The notes: generated by a model not told the origin, from the letters alone. A DNA stretch of 64,000 bases from Taishania sp037189645 (GCA_037189645.1 JBBCIY010000004.1:62001-126000), one strand, 5' to 3'; positions 36,113-45,994 are shown, counted from the first letter of the stretch. Made by a program: numbers and translations.

Positions 36113-36192
36113 ACGAATCATCACCGTTAATCACATTTTTAATCCGCTATTCTATTAATTTTTGCATTTTTGTCAAAGTAATTTTTTTGAAA

Positions 36193-38793
36193 ATGAGAAC
36201 ATCCTATATTGCTTTTGCCATTTTGTTTCTGGTTGCCTGCGGAACAAAGAAAACCGACTCACCAGGCACGGTAGTACAGACCACACCTGCACCACCCGTT
36301 GAAGTTGTTGAGAAACCGGCAACCGTTCCAACAGAACGGCCTGTATTCCATGCTTCGGAAACCATTCTTACCAATCTGATCCACACCCGGCTGGATGTGA
36401 AACCGGACTGGGAAAAAGCATACCTGTACGGGAAAGCAACAATCACGGCAAAACCTCATTTTTATCCTTCCGACAGCCTGATCCTGGACGCGAAAGGGAT
36501 GGATATCAACTCTGTTAAGCTGGGCGGGAAAGACCTGGTCTATACCTATACAGATGATTACCTGAAAATAAAACTGGGAAAAACATATACCCGCAACGAC
36601 CAATACACGGTCGTGATCGATTACGTGGCGAAACCGAATGAACGGGAAACGGGAGGAAGCGCGGCGATCACTTCCGACAAAGGACTGTATTTCATCAACA
36701 ATGACGGTTCCGAACCGAATAAAATGCCCCAGGTATGGACACAGGGAGAAACAGAATCAAGCTCTGTCTGGTTTCCTACCATTGATGCGCCCAATGCAAA
36801 AACGGCACAGGAGATCTTTATCACGGTGGATGACAAGTACGTAACACTGTCCAACGGAAGCCTGGTCAGCAGCAGGAAAAATACAGACGGCACACGCACC
36901 GACCACTGGAAGCAGGATCTGCCACACGCCCCTTACCTGTTCATGCTGGGGATCGGGGAATTTAAGATCGTAAAAGATACCTACACCCGAAAAGACGGCA
37001 AGAAGATCGATGTTCACTACTACGTAGAGCCGGAGTGGGAACAATACGCGAAAGCCATTTTCGGAGATACCCCGGAAATGATCAGGTTTTTCTCGGAGTT
37101 GCTGGGAGTTGAATACCCGTGGGACAAATACCACCAGATCGTTGTAAGGGACTATGTATCCGGCGCAATGGAAAATACGGGGGCGGTTGTCTTTGGAGAT
37201 TTCGTGTACAAAACAGACCGTGAACTGATCGACGGTACAAGCGAATCCATCATTGCACATGAGCTGTTCCACCACTGGTTCGGAGACCTGGTCACTTGTG
37301 AATCCTGGTCCAACCTGCCGTTGAACGAAGCGTTTGCCAACTATTCCCAGTACTTGTGGGACGAGTACAAGCACGGAAAAGACGAAGCGGACTTCCACGC
37401 GAGCTCCGAGGCCAGCGGTTACATGCAGCAGGCACAGATGCAGGGATATCACGACCTCATCTGGTACGATTACGATGAAAAAGAAGAAATGTTCGACGGG
37501 CATTCCTACAACAAAGGAGGGCGTATCCTTCACATGCTGAGAAATTATGTTGGCGATGAAGCGTTCTTCCTGTCCCTGAACAAATACCTGACGGATAACC
37601 AGTACAAAGCGGCGGAATACCACCACCTGCGCCTGGCATTCGAAGAGATCACGGGAGAAGACCTGAACTGGTTCTTCCAGCAATGGTTTACAGCATCCGG
37701 TCATCCCAGCCTGGAAATCTCACAACGGGAAGAGAACGGTGAAGTGATCGTTTCCATTCTTCAGAAACAAGACCTCTCGAAGTTCCCTATTTTCAAGCTG
37801 CCGGTGCAGATCGCTGTTGTTGATTCAGAAGGAAAGCAGGTTTACAATGTAACGGCAGATAAAATTGAAAATGAGTTCCGTTTTCCTGTCAGGGGAACGT
37901 TAAAAACGGTTATCACGGACTACCAGGAGGCATTGCTGGCGGAGGTCAGTGAAAAGAAACCTCAGGCTCAGTTCATCGAGCAGTATTATCATTCCGACAA
38001 ATGGAGAACACGTAACCGCGCGCTGAATTTCGGGATAAAGAAAATCGACGATGCGACACAGAAGCTGATCCTGGACGCGTTGAAAGATCCGTTCTGGTCG
38101 ATCAGAAGCGCGGCAATTGACAAAGCTGTCCGCCTGAAAGATGCCAACAAAGAGCAGGCGGTTCAGATCATCCGGGAGCTGGCAACAAAAGATCCTAAAT
38201 CATCCGTAAGGACAGCCGCGCTGGTGTTCATCGACAGAGCCGGGGTTCCGGATGCGGAGTCCATCTACCTGGCTGCGTTGAAGGATTCTTCCTACGGTGT
38301 GGTATCTACCGCCCTGAAATACCTTGGCAAAGTAAACCCGTCTCTTGCCATGCAGAAAGCAGGTGAGCTGGAGAACGAAAAATCAACCAATATGATCGTG
38401 GGGATCGGAGGCTTGTATGCAGAGCACGGAGATGCCAGCAAATTCGGGTTTTTCCAAAAGAACCTGACAAACGGAACCATGTCCGGGTTTGATGAGCTGG
38501 GATTGATGAACCTGTTTACCGGTTATCTTTCCGGGCAGGAAACGGATCTGCTGGCCAGGTCTTTTGAAACGTACCAGTACCTGAACAAAAGCGGAGGGCT
38601 TTACACAAAGATGTTCCTGCCTCAAAACATTGATTTCATCTTACAGCAGATCGATGGGCGCCTGACCGTAGAAAAAGCGATTCTTGCCGAATATGAGAAA
38701 GCAAAAGACAACACCGGGATCACCGAAACAGAAAAGAACATCCGACAGCTGGAAGAGCTGACCCGGCAATTCAAAGGATTGCTTGCTGAATAA
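36193..38793 (+). CDS. M1 family aminopeptidase lipoprotein
   Basis: 866 residues. The ATG at 36193 begins a lipoprotein signal (MRTSYIAFAILFLVAC, Cys16). The frame is open further upstream, antisense to the carrier gene, but without coding character. The peptidase domain has the substrate-anchoring GAMENTGAV motif, the zinc site HELFHHWFGD (His356, Glu357, His360) and Glu379 in NEAFANY, and a distal Tyr near YNKGG. The C-terminal about 250 residues are HEAT-like helical repeats (from about 590). The predicted role is removal of N-terminal residues from peptides at the cell envelope. A strong terminator follows. Confidence 0.92.
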   Translation: MRTSYIAFAILFLVACGTKKTDSPGTVVQTTPAPPVEVVEKPATVPTERPVFHASETILTNLIHTRLDVKPDWEKAYLYGKATITAKPHFYPSDSLILDAKGMDINSVKLGGKDLVYTYTDDYLKIKLGKTYTRNDQYTVVIDYVAKPNERETGGSAAITSDKGLYFINNDGSEPNKMPQVWTQGETESSSVWFPTIDAPNAKTAQEIFITVDDKYVTLSNGSLVSSRKNTDGTRTDHWKQDLPHAPYLFMLGIGEFKIVKDTYTRKDGKKIDVHYYVEPEWEQYAKAIFGDTPEMIRFFSELLGVEYPWDKYHQIVVRDYVSGAMENTGAVVFGDFVYKTDRELIDGTSESIIAHELFHHWFGDLVTCESWSNLPLNEAFANYSQYLWDEYKHGKDEADFHASSEASGYMQQAQMQGYHDLIWYDYDEKEEMFDGHSYNKGGRILHMLRNYVGDEAFFLSLNKYLTDNQYKAAEYHHLRLAFEEITGEDLNWFFQQWFTASGHPSLEISQREENGEVIVSILQKQDLSKFPIFKLPVQIAVVDSEGKQVYNVTADKIENEFRFPVRGTLKTVITDYQEALLAEVSEKKPQAQFIEQYYHSDKWRTRNRALNFGIKKIDDATQKLILDALKDPFWSIRSAAIDKAVRLKDANKEQAVQIIRELATKDPKSSVRTAALVFIDRAGVPDAESIYLAALKDSSYGVVSTALKYLGKVNPSLAMQKAGELENEKSTNMIVGIGGLYAEHGDASKFGFFQKNLTNGTMSGFDELGLMNLFTGYLSGQETDLLARSFETYQYLNKSGGLYTKMFLPQNIDFILQQIDGRLTVEKAILAEYEKAKDNTGITETEKNIRQLEELTRQFKGLLAE

Positions 38794-38813
38794 TGATTCT
38801 TTATGAATTTTTA

Positions 38814-38842
38814 AACCACGGGCAGATACCCGTGGTTTTTTT
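38814..38842 (+). terminator. Terminator after the M1 aminopeptidase gene
   Basis: AACCACGGG / CCCGTGGTT stem with a short loop, followed by a T7 tract. Confidence 0.85.
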
Positions 38843-38949
38843 ATTCTGTGCGCTGATGTCTTCCAGGTAACCTGCCCACGCAAAATTTAACCCATATTTT
38901 CCGGAAAAAACAATATTGTGTATCTTCGTGCATTCAAACTGCGTGTAGT

Positions 38950-39861
38950 ATGTCAATTGAGGTAAAGAATTTATACAAATATTACGGTGAGCAAGCCGCA
39001 GTAAAGGATATTTCATTCACGGTCAATTCCGGTGAAATCGTTGGTTTCCTCGGTCCGAACGGAGCTGGAAAATCAACGACGATGAAGATCATCACAGGCT
39101 TTATCCCGGCAAGCGAAGGCGCCGTAAAGGTCTGCGGTCTTCCCGTTGATGTAGATTCTCTTGACACGCGCAGAAAGATCGGGTACCTTCCGGAGCATAA
39201 CCCGTTGTACCTCGACATGTATGTAAAAGAATACCTTGAATTTGTTGGAAATATCTACAAGATCAAAAATGTCCGCGAACGTGTCAATGAAATGATAAAG
39301 GCCGTGGGACTGGAAGTGGAGCAAAGCAAAAAGATCGGCATGCTTTCCAAAGGTTACCGCCAGCGGGTCGGGCTTGCGGCTGCGATCATCCACGATCCCG
39401 AAGTGTTGATCCTGGACGAGCCGACTTCCGGGCTAGACCCGAATCAATTGGTGGAGATCAGGGACCTGATAAAATCAATCGGGAAGAAAAAAACAGTCAT
39501 GCTCTCTACGCACATCATGCAGGAAGTGGAAGCGATCTGTGACCGTGTAGTGATCATCAATAAAGGTGAGATCGTGGCCGATGATAAAGCATCCGTATTG
39601 CAGCATAAGACCAGCAAAGTACAGACCGTTTACGTGGAGTTTGAAGACAATATCAGCAAATCACAGCTTCAGAAGATCATGCATGTGCGAAAGGTAGAGC
39701 AGGTAAAAGACGGATGGCTGCTTGAAACGATCGAAGAAGTGGACCTGAGAAGGGTTGTTTCCAGGCATGCCTCCCAGAACAACTGGCTCACACTGACCTT
39801 GAAGATCGAAGAGAAATCACTGGAAGAAGTGTTCAAGGAACTGACCGCAGGAAAAAAATAA
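38950..39861 (+). CDS. gldA: Gliding-motility ABC transporter ATP-binding protein GldA
   Basis: 303 residues. Walker A GPNGAGKST (residues 35-43), Q-loop region YLPEHNPLYLDMYVKEYLEF, signature LSKGYRQRVGLAAAI, Walker B VLILDEPTSGLDPNQ and switch STHIMQE. The length and the C-terminal domain fit GldA, which energises the GldFG membrane subunits needed for gliding and T9SS function in flavobacteria. gldFG are not adjacent, so an unrelated ABC-2 exporter ATPase is the alternative. A weak TATCTTCG box lies upstream at 38921-38928. Confidence 0.82.
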   Translation: MSIEVKNLYKYYGEQAAVKDISFTVNSGEIVGFLGPNGAGKSTTMKIITGFIPASEGAVKVCGLPVDVDSLDTRRKIGYLPEHNPLYLDMYVKEYLEFVGNIYKIKNVRERVNEMIKAVGLEVEQSKKIGMLSKGYRQRVGLAAAIIHDPEVLILDEPTSGLDPNQLVEIRDLIKSIGKKKTVMLSTHIMQEVEAICDRVVIINKGEIVADDKASVLQHKTSKVQTVYVEFEDNISKSQLQKIMHVRKVEQVKDGWLLETIEEVDLRRVVSRHASQNNWLTLTLKIEEKSLEEVFKELTAGKK

Positions 39862-39877
39862 ACTCCCGGAAAAGGAA

Positions 39878-40498
39878 TCAGTTCCGTACGTATACCACTT
39901 TCTTTGTTTCAAAAAACGGTTCATCAAAGAAATCCGGAATGTCGTGGAATTTGTAGAATTTATTGACCATTTTCATTTCTTCTTTCAAATCTCCTCCTTT
40001 TAAATAAAGGATCCCGTTTGCCAGCGGATTATTGTTCTTCGGCTTGAATTTATTTTTTGTCCACTTGATGAAATCGGGCATGGACGTAACCGCGCGGCTC
40101 ACAATGAAATCAAATTTATGATCGATCTTTTCCGCCCGTTCGTGTACAGCGGTCACATTCTTCAACCCCAGATTTTCAGCCACACCATTTGCCACTTTCA
40201 CTTTTTTCCCGATGGAATCGACCAGCGTAAACCGGCATTCCGGGAACAGGATCGCCAGCGGAATTCCGGGAAATCCTCCTCCCGTCCCGATGTCCATAAT
40301 TTCCGATCCATCCGTAAACCGCATCACCTTTGCGATTGCCAGTGAATGCAGCACATGACGTTCATAGAAATTCTCCGTATCCTTCCTGGAGATCACATTG
40401 ATCTGGCTGTTCCATTCTTCGTAAAGCCCTTTCAGGTGCGAAAACTGTTCGGTCTGCTCTGGTGTCAGATCCGGGAAATATTTTTTTATGGTATCCAT
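39878..40498 (-). CDS. rsmG: 16S rRNA (guanine527-N7)-methyltransferase
   Basis: 206 residues. SAM-binding motif EIMDIGTGGGFPGIPLAI, then FTLVDSIGKKVKVANGVAENLGL and IVSRAVTSMPDF, all typical of RsmG/GidB, which methylates G527 of 16S rRNA. Full length, ATG start. It lies 69 bp downstream of the sigma factor gene on the same strand and converges on gldA. Confidence 0.93.
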   Translation of the reverse strand: MDTIKKYFPDLTPEQTEQFSHLKGLYEEWNSQINVISRKDTENFYERHVLHSLAIAKVMRFTDGSEIMDIGTGGGFPGIPLAILFPECRFTLVDSIGKKVKVANGVAENLGLKNVTAVHERAEKIDHKFDFIVSRAVTSMPDFIKWTKNKFKPKNNNPLANGILYLKGGDLKEEMKMVNKFYKFHDIPDFFDEPFFETKKVVYVRN

Positions 40499-40567
40499 CT
40501 GGAATTATCAATTATCAGTTATGCATGTCCGGTGATCTCCATCACACCCCTAACCTCTCCCCTGCTT

Positions 40568-41173
40568 TTAAATGGAATCCTTTGTTTTTTCCATCATGCT
40601 GGCAAGAAAATCACGCGCACGGAATAATTGAGCTTTTACCGTTCCCAACGGAAGGTCCAGCTCTTCCGCGATCTCTTCGTAGCTCAGCTCTTCAAAATAG
40701 CGTTTTTCCACCAGTTCCCTGTAACGGGGCTTCAACCTGGAAACCAGCAGGCGCATGTGCTTCACTTTCTGGTCCTGTACGATCGTCTGCTCCGGGTCAA
40801 GCACGTCCGATTTGGCATCGTGGTAGATAATATCTCCATCCTCGGAAGTGAACCCCGTATCCATTGACGTGACATAAATGCGTTTCTTCCGGATAAAATC
40901 GATGCAGTTATTGGACGCAATCTTAAACAGCCAGGTGCTAAACGCAAAATTGGGAGAATACTGGTCCAGGCGGCTGAATGCTTTTCCGAATGCTTCAATG
41001 GTAAGGTCTTCCGCATCGTCTACGTTCTTCACCATTTTATGCATCATAAAATAAATCGAGTCACGGTAGCGCGACATCAGCTCGGCGTAAGCCGCCTGAT
41101 TGCCGCCCAAAGCCGATTCCACCAGTGTAAAATCCTGCTTCCCCTTATCTGATAAGTGTTCTGTTTCTACCAT
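40568..41173 (-). CDS. RNA polymerase ECF-type sigma-70 factor
   Basis: 201 residues. Region 2 (MSRYRDSIYFMMHKMVKN... DAEDLTIEAFGKAFSRLDQY, with FSTWLFKIASNNCIDFIRKKR) and region 4 (LKPRYRELVEKRYFEELSYEEIAEELDLPLGTVKAQLFRAR) are both present. No anti-sigma gene is adjacent. The start ATG overlaps the stop of the upstream glycosyltransferase gene by 7 bp, so translation is probably coupled; rsmG lies downstream. The controlled regulon cannot be read from sequence. Confidence 0.92.
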   Translation of the reverse strand: MVETEHLSDKGKQDFTLVESALGGNQAAYAELMSRYRDSIYFMMHKMVKNVDDAEDLTIEAFGKAFSRLDQYSPNFAFSTWLFKIASNNCIDFIRKKRIYVTSMDTGFTSEDGDIIYHDAKSDVLDPEQTIVQDQKVKHMRLLVSRLKPRYRELVEKRYFEELSYEEIAEELDLPLGTVKAQLFRARDFLASMMEKTKDSI

Positions 41174-42300
41174 TTATCGGTTGTTTTCACATCGCCGGTA
41201 TAGTATAAAACCGGGGTTCCCACGGCATAAAGCAGGTCATTGAAAGGAAACAGCGCTACAAACGTTCTTTCTTTCAGCTTCAGGAAGCATTTGCCCTGAA
41301 TCCACCACTTCAAGCCGAAAATCACCCCGAAAATAATTAAACTCAACCAACGGAAATCTTCATTAAACAACAAAGTAATGAAAGAAAAATACATCAATAA
41401 CAGTGTAGCAGGATAGATTCCTAACAATGCTTTTTTAATAACTTGATAGTTAGGCGAAGTTGTATAGTGACGTGATTTCTGCCTGTACCAGGACGACCAG
41501 GTTTTTTCTGCCGGGGAATACATGTAGCTGTCCGGGTCAAGGAGAATGGTGTAATTGCCTTTCTTCGCAGCTTCCTGGATGAACAGGTCGTCGTCTCCGG
41601 AAGGCAACGCGTAATGCGACCGGAATCCGTTTGCACGCTGAAACGCTCCTTTCGTATAGGAAAGGTTCCGCCCGACGCCCATATACGGAAGCCCCGCCAG
41701 GGCGAACGACATATAATTGACCGCGATCCAGGCCGTATCGTACCGGATGACCTTATTCAGAAACCCTTTATCAGAATGGTAGGGTCCGTATCCTAAAATA
41801 ATGTTCTTATTGCCTGCATACATTTTCCCGATCTCCCTCAGCCAGTTTTGTGAAGCAGGCTTGCAATCAGCGTCCGTCATCACCAGGTGCTCATATTTCG
41901 CCGCTTTGATCCCGATGCTCAACGGCAGTTTTTTCCCGGGACGCAGGTGTTTGTTCTTTTCCACCACCGTAAAGCGCAGGTGCTTATACTGCTGCTGATA
42001 GGCATCCAGGATGTACCTGGATTCGTCTATCGATTGATTCACAACAACCACCACTTCGAACTCCGGATAATCCTGGCTCAAAATAAAGGGAAGGTTCTCA
42101 TAAATATTATCCGCTTCGTTTCTCGCAGCGATAATGACCGATAAAGGAGGTAATTCCGGTGCCTGCTGCTGTTTTTTACCGCTGAAAAAAGCAAGCCGTG
42201 AATAAATGAGCAGCACATACAACAATTGGACCGCTACCGTTCCGCAGAACAGGTAAAACAAAAGCGGCCATGCGCCCCAATCAAAATCCGGAATACTCAT
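41167..42300 (-). CDS. Membrane glycosyltransferase family 2
   Basis: 377 residues. An N-terminal transmembrane helix (about 13-33), a GT-A domain with PPLSVIIAARNEADNI, the DADCKP metal-binding motif (VMTDADCKP) and GDDDLFIQEA with WYRQKSRHY acceptor-side motif, then two or three C-terminal transmembrane helices (about 290-345). This resembles processive membrane GT2 enzymes that act on lipid or polysaccharide acceptors; the exact sugar is unknown. It shares a divergent 77-bp region with tgt and is coupled to the downstream sigma factor gene. Confidence 0.85.
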   Translation of the reverse strand: MSIPDFDWGAWPLLFYLFCGTVAVQLLYVLLIYSRLAFFSGKKQQQAPELPPLSVIIAARNEADNIYENLPFILSQDYPEFEVVVVVNQSIDESRYILDAYQQQYKHLRFTVVEKNKHLRPGKKLPLSIGIKAAKYEHLVMTDADCKPASQNWLREIGKMYAGNKNIILGYGPYHSDKGFLNKVIRYDTAWIAVNYMSFALAGLPYMGVGRNLSYTKGAFQRANGFRSHYALPSGDDDLFIQEAAKKGNYTILLDPDSYMYSPAEKTWSSWYRQKSRHYTTSPNYQVIKKALLGIYPATLLLMYFSFITLLFNEDFRWLSLIIFGVIFGLKWWIQGKCFLKLKERTFVALFPFNDLLYAVGTPVLYYTGDVKTTDKW

Positions 42301-42377
42301 TTATCAAACTTTACTGCAAAGATGCCACGCTAAATGAAATAGCCTTATCTTTACCTCCGTTATTTTTCAACAATGTT

Positions 42378-43508
42378 ATGCACTTTGAATTAATTCATTC
42401 AGACGAAAAGACCAAAGCACGCGCAGGGAAGTTCCATACCGGGCACGGAGTGATCGAAACCCCGATATTCATGCCGGTCGGTACGGCAGGTACTGTAAAA
42501 GGAGTACACCAGCACGAGCTGAGCAATGATATCCAGGCCCAGATCATCCTGGGAAATACCTATCATTTGTTTCTCCGTCCGGGATTGGATGTCATTGAAG
42601 GTGCAGGAGGGCTGCATCAGTTCAACGGATGGGACAAGCCGATCCTGACAGACAGCGGAGGATACCAGGTATATTCATTGGCCGGATCCAGGAAAATAAC
42701 CGAAGAAGGTGTTCGTTTTCAGTCGCACATCAACGGAAGCTATCATTTTTTCACTCCGGAAGGGGTGATGGACATCCAGCGTACGATCGGGGCGGACATC
42801 ATAATGGCTTTTGACGAATGCACGCCTTACCCGTGTGATTACAATTATGCGAAGAAGTCCATGCACATGACCCACCGCTGGCTGCAGCGTTGTTTCAACC
42901 GCTTTAATGAAACAGACCCGAAATACGGTTATGAACAGGCATTGTTTCCCATTGTTCAGGGAAGCACCTACAAAGACCTCCGGACGGAATCAGCGGAAAC
43001 GATCGCTTCTCACAACGCTGTCGGAAACGCGATCGGGGGACTGTCTGTCGGGGAACCGGATGAAGACTTGTATGGAATGACGGACCTGGTCTGCTCCATT
43101 TTACCGAAGGATAAGCCCCGTTATTTAATGGGAGTGGGAACACCTCAGAATTTACTGGAATGCATCGCGTTAGGCGTGGATATGTTCGATTGTGTCATGC
43201 CTACCCGGAACGCACGGCACGGTTTATTGTTCACTTCCGAAGGGACCATTAACATCAAGAATGAAAAATGGGAAAAAGATTATTCTCCGCTGGACGAGAA
43301 CGGAACATCCTATGTGGATAAATTTTACACCAAAGCGTATGTCCGCCACCTGGTAAAATCAGGAGAGCTGCTGGGAGCACAGATTGCATCCATTCACAAC
43401 CTGGCATTTTATTTGTCGCTTGTGAAAGAGGCAAGAAAGCAGATCGTAAACGGTACGTTCGCTGCATGGAAGGATCAGATGATTCCGAAATTGAGCAGGA
43501 GGCTGTAA
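42378..43508 (+). CDS. tgt: tRNA-guanine transglycosylase (zinc-site cysteines missing)
   Basis: 376 residues from the ATG at 42378. It exchanges guanine 34 for preQ1 in queuosine tRNAs. Visible: FMPVGTAGTVKG, the nucleophile region LTDSGGYQVYSL, FDECTPYP, VQGS, IGGLSVGE, and MFDCVMPTRNARHG. In most bacterial enzymes a CxCxxC zinc site follows; here the corresponding segment reads ENGTSYVDKFYTKAY, with none of the three Cys, although the later IHN is kept. The upstream extension of the frame to 42270 is antisense to the glycosyltransferase start. A near-match -7 box (TATCTTTA, 42356-42363) precedes it. lptF/G-like gene follows. Confidence 0.93.
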   Translation: MHFELIHSDEKTKARAGKFHTGHGVIETPIFMPVGTAGTVKGVHQHELSNDIQAQIILGNTYHLFLRPGLDVIEGAGGLHQFNGWDKPILTDSGGYQVYSLAGSRKITEEGVRFQSHINGSYHFFTPEGVMDIQRTIGADIIMAFDECTPYPCDYNYAKKSMHMTHRWLQRCFNRFNETDPKYGYEQALFPIVQGSTYKDLRTESAETIASHNAVGNAIGGLSVGEPDEDLYGMTDLVCSILPKDKPRYLMGVGTPQNLLECIALGVDMFDCVMPTRNARHGLLFTSEGTINIKNEKWEKDYSPLDENGTSYVDKFYTKAYVRHLVKSGELLGAQIASIHNLAFYLSLVKEARKQIVNGTFAAWKDQMIPKLSRRL

Positions 43509-43566
43509 GTAAACGGGGTAAAATAGAAAAATAAACAATGAAATAAATGGTAATTTCTGGTTATAA

Positions 43567-44643
43567 ATGCTGAAAATATTAGATAAATACATCATCCGGA
43601 AGTTTTTGACGACCTTCTTCTTTATGCTGGGGATCATCATGCTTTTGGCAATGGTCTTCGATTTATCTGAACGGCTGGGAGAATTCCTGATGAACAAGGC
43701 TCCTTTCTCCGAAATCGCATTTACTTATTACCTCAACTTCGTTCTTCTTTACGGGAATTCATTTTCGTTCATGATCGTGTTTATTTCCGTGATCTGGTTT
43801 ACGGCTAAAATGGCACAGGATACGGAGATCATCCCGATATGGAACAGCGGGAAGCCATTTTCACGGTTTATCCGGCCGTATATGATCGGTGCGACCATCC
43901 TGGTGATCATCAGCTTGTTCATCAACCACATCATTCTTCCCGCTTCCAATAAAAAAAGCCTTGAATTCGAAGACAAGTATTACAGAAATGCGTTGAGCGT
44001 ATCCAATTATTTCGCGGATTTCCCGGGGAATCAGACGGTTCAGTTCGGGTCTTATACATCTGAGGAAAACATCGTACAGCAATTCATCGTGGAGCGGTTC
44101 AACAACGACAACACGCTCGCGTATGTGCTTGTAGCAAGAACTGCTGAGAACAAGGAGGGAACAAACAAATGGCATCTGAAAGATTATTATGAACGGTATG
44201 TGGGCTATCCCCGGGACAAGCTCGTAGAAGGAAGGGAAAAAGACACCGTATTTGGTTTCAGGATCTCCGAAATGGCCACACGGGACAATGTTGCTTCTGC
44301 CATGCGGACAAAAGACCTGAAGAAATTCATCGAACGGGAAAAAGCGAAAGGATCCGGTAAGATCCCTCTCTATGAGCTCGAAATGTACCAGCGGACAGCC
44401 AATCCGTTTGCCACCTACGTACTTACGATCATCGGGATTGCGGTTTCCAGCCAGAAAAAGAGAGGAGGGATCGGTGTCAACATCGCGATCGGGCTGGTAG
44501 TCGTTCTGATCTATATCTTCGCCATGAAAATAATGGCTGTCGCAGCCGAAAATGTCGGATTTCCGGCTGTCATCGCATCCTGGATCCCCAATATCATTTT
44601 CGGGATCGTAGCTGCCGTAATGTACCGTTTCGCCCAAAAATAA
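43567..44643 (+). CDS. LptF/LptG family lipopolysaccharide export permease
   Basis: 358 residues of the YjgP/YjgQ family. An N-terminal pair of helices (KYIIRKFLTTFFFMLGIIMLLAMV), a helix near 55-80, one near 100-120, a periplasmic beta-jellyroll (about 125-270) and three C-terminal helices (about 275-355). With LptB it would extract LPS from the inner membrane. It starts 58 bp after tgt, a gene order common in Bacteroidota. Whether it is the LptF or LptG paralogue cannot be decided here. Confidence 0.9.
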   Translation: MLKILDKYIIRKFLTTFFFMLGIIMLLAMVFDLSERLGEFLMNKAPFSEIAFTYYLNFVLLYGNSFSFMIVFISVIWFTAKMAQDTEIIPIWNSGKPFSRFIRPYMIGATILVIISLFINHIILPASNKKSLEFEDKYYRNALSVSNYFADFPGNQTVQFGSYTSEENIVQQFIVERFNNDNTLAYVLVARTAENKEGTNKWHLKDYYERYVGYPRDKLVEGREKDTVFGFRISEMATRDNVASAMRTKDLKKFIEREKAKGSGKIPLYELEMYQRTANPFATYVLTIIGIAVSSQKKRGGIGVNIAIGLVVVLIYIFAMKIMAVAAENVGFPAVIASWIPNIIFGIVAAVMYRFAQK

Positions 44644-44779
44644 CAGTGCTCCAAAACACTTGTAAAGGGCTTACATCCAGCAACTTTTATTTCCTGTTTA
44701 TTGTTAATATTTTTTTATTTGGATTCATTTCAATCTGAAAAGGTTTATCTATATTCGCTGAAATTTAAACTATTATATT

Positions 44780-45421
44780 ATGAAATACGGTGTAAGACAT
44801 CAGGATTCCTACTCAAGAGGGGAATTGCTTTTAAGAACATTTTTCGGCTGGCTGTACATTGCCATCCCGCACGGATTTGTTCTTTTATTTTTAGGTATCG
44901 CTTCTTCGTTTGTTAATTTCATTGCTTTCTGGGCAATATTATTCACCGGGAAGTTCCCGCAGGGGCTGTTTGATTTTCAACTGGGGTTACAGCGCTGGCG
45001 ATTACGCCTTTCCGCGCGCCTTTTAAACCTTTCGGATGGTTATCCGGCGTTCGGACTTTCAGCGGAAGATCCCAACACAACAATTGAAATGGTACGTCCT
45101 GAAAAATCCAACCGCCTGACGGTACTGTTACGTGTCCTTTTCGGAGGGTTCTACGTTTTATTGCCACATGGATTTGTTTTGATGTTTCTGCTGATCGGGC
45201 TTTACTTCGTAAACCTCATCGCGTTCTGGGCTATTCTGATAACGGGAAAATATCCGAAAGGAATGCACAGCTTTGTTGTCGGAGTTTTAAGATGGGCTTT
45301 CAGAATTAATGCTTACATGATGTTTATGACTGACACATATCCTCCGTTCTCCCTTTCAGGAAATGAAGCTACATTTGACGGTTCAAAAGCACAATCCAAC
45401 GAATTGCTGGACCAGTTCTGA
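44780..45421 (+). CDS. DUF4389 membrane protein with two repeats
   Basis: 213 residues built from two similar halves. Each has a two-helix block: RTFFGWLYIAIPHGFVLLFL with FVNFIAFWAILFTGKFPQG (about 17-60), and RVLFGGFYVLLPHGFVLMFL with FVNLIAFWAILITGKYPKG (about 114-157). Each is followed by a short amphipathic tail ending in a YP.F.LS motif. This is the DUF4389 pattern. Function unknown. A perfect 16-bp hairpin follows. Confidence 0.85.
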   Translation: MKYGVRHQDSYSRGELLLRTFFGWLYIAIPHGFVLLFLGIASSFVNFIAFWAILFTGKFPQGLFDFQLGLQRWRLRLSARLLNLSDGYPAFGLSAEDPNTTIEMVRPEKSNRLTVLLRVLFGGFYVLLPHGFVLMFLLIGLYFVNLIAFWAILITGKYPKGMHSFVVGVLRWAFRINAYMMFMTDTYPPFSLSGNEATFDGSKAQSNELLDQF

Positions 45422-45440
45422 TCCACATTACCTGAACATA

Positions 45441-45476
45441 AAAAAGGGGCGGTTTTACTGAAAACCGCCCCTTTTT
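45441..45476. terminator. Bidirectional terminator between the DUF4389 gene and tpx
   Basis: AAAAAGGGGCGGTTTT / AAAACCGCCCCTTTTT, a 16-bp perfect stem with a 4-nt loop and T tracts on both strands. Confidence 0.92.
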
Positions 45477-45496
45477 CAAATCTACTCTTTCCTTAC

Positions 45497-45994
45497 TTAC
45501 AACGCTCTCAAAACCGCGTCATAATCCGGCTCGTTGACAATGTCATCTACCAGCTCCGTATAAACAACTTCCCCTTTCTCATTGACAGCAACGACAGCCC
45601 TCGCCAGCAATCCTTTTAACGGTCCGTCGACCATCTGCACTCTATAATCCGATCCGAATGATCCTCCGTCAAAATCGGACAGTGTTTCTACATTGGAGAT
45701 TCCTTCCGCACCGCAAAAACGACCGTTCGCAAACGGCAGGTCTTTGGACACGCACAGCACAACCGTGTTATCCAGTCCAGCCGCTTTTTCATTGAACGTG
45801 CGAACCGAAGTCGCGCAAACACCCGTATCAATGCTCGGGAAGATGTTCAGGACGACTTTTTTCCCGGCATAATCGCTCAATGAAGTACGGGATAAATCAT
45901 TTTTTACCAGCGTAAAGCCAGGCGCCTGCTGCCCTTTTCCCGGCAAATCACCGTTCGTATGGATTGGATTTCCTTTAAATTTTAATTCAGCCAT
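45497..45994 (-). CDS. tpx: Thiol peroxidase (Tpx, atypical 2-Cys peroxiredoxin)
   Basis: 165 residues. The peroxidatic Cys lies in FPSIDTGVCATSVRTFN and the resolving Cys in CVSKDLPFANGRFCGAEGI, the spacing of the Tpx subgroup. KFKGNPIHTNGDLP at the start matches as well. It reduces lipid and hydrogen peroxides with thioredoxin. Cytoplasmic or periplasmic location cannot be certain because no signal peptide is present. A TACTTTTG box lies upstream. Confidence 0.93.
   Translation of the reverse strand: MAELKFKGNPIHTNGDLPGKGQQAPGFTLVKNDLSRTSLSDYAGKKVVLNIFPSIDTGVCATSVRTFNEKAAGLDNTVVLCVSKDLPFANGRFCGAEGISNVETLSDFDGGSFGSDYRVQMVDGPLKGLLARAVVAVNEKGEVVYTELVDDIVNEPDYDAVLRAL

Noticed and set aside
35938..36192. 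85-codon N-terminal extension of the M1 aminopeptidase frame
   Set aside because: It lies antisense to the biotin carrier gene, and the lipoprotein signal begins at the ATG at 36193.
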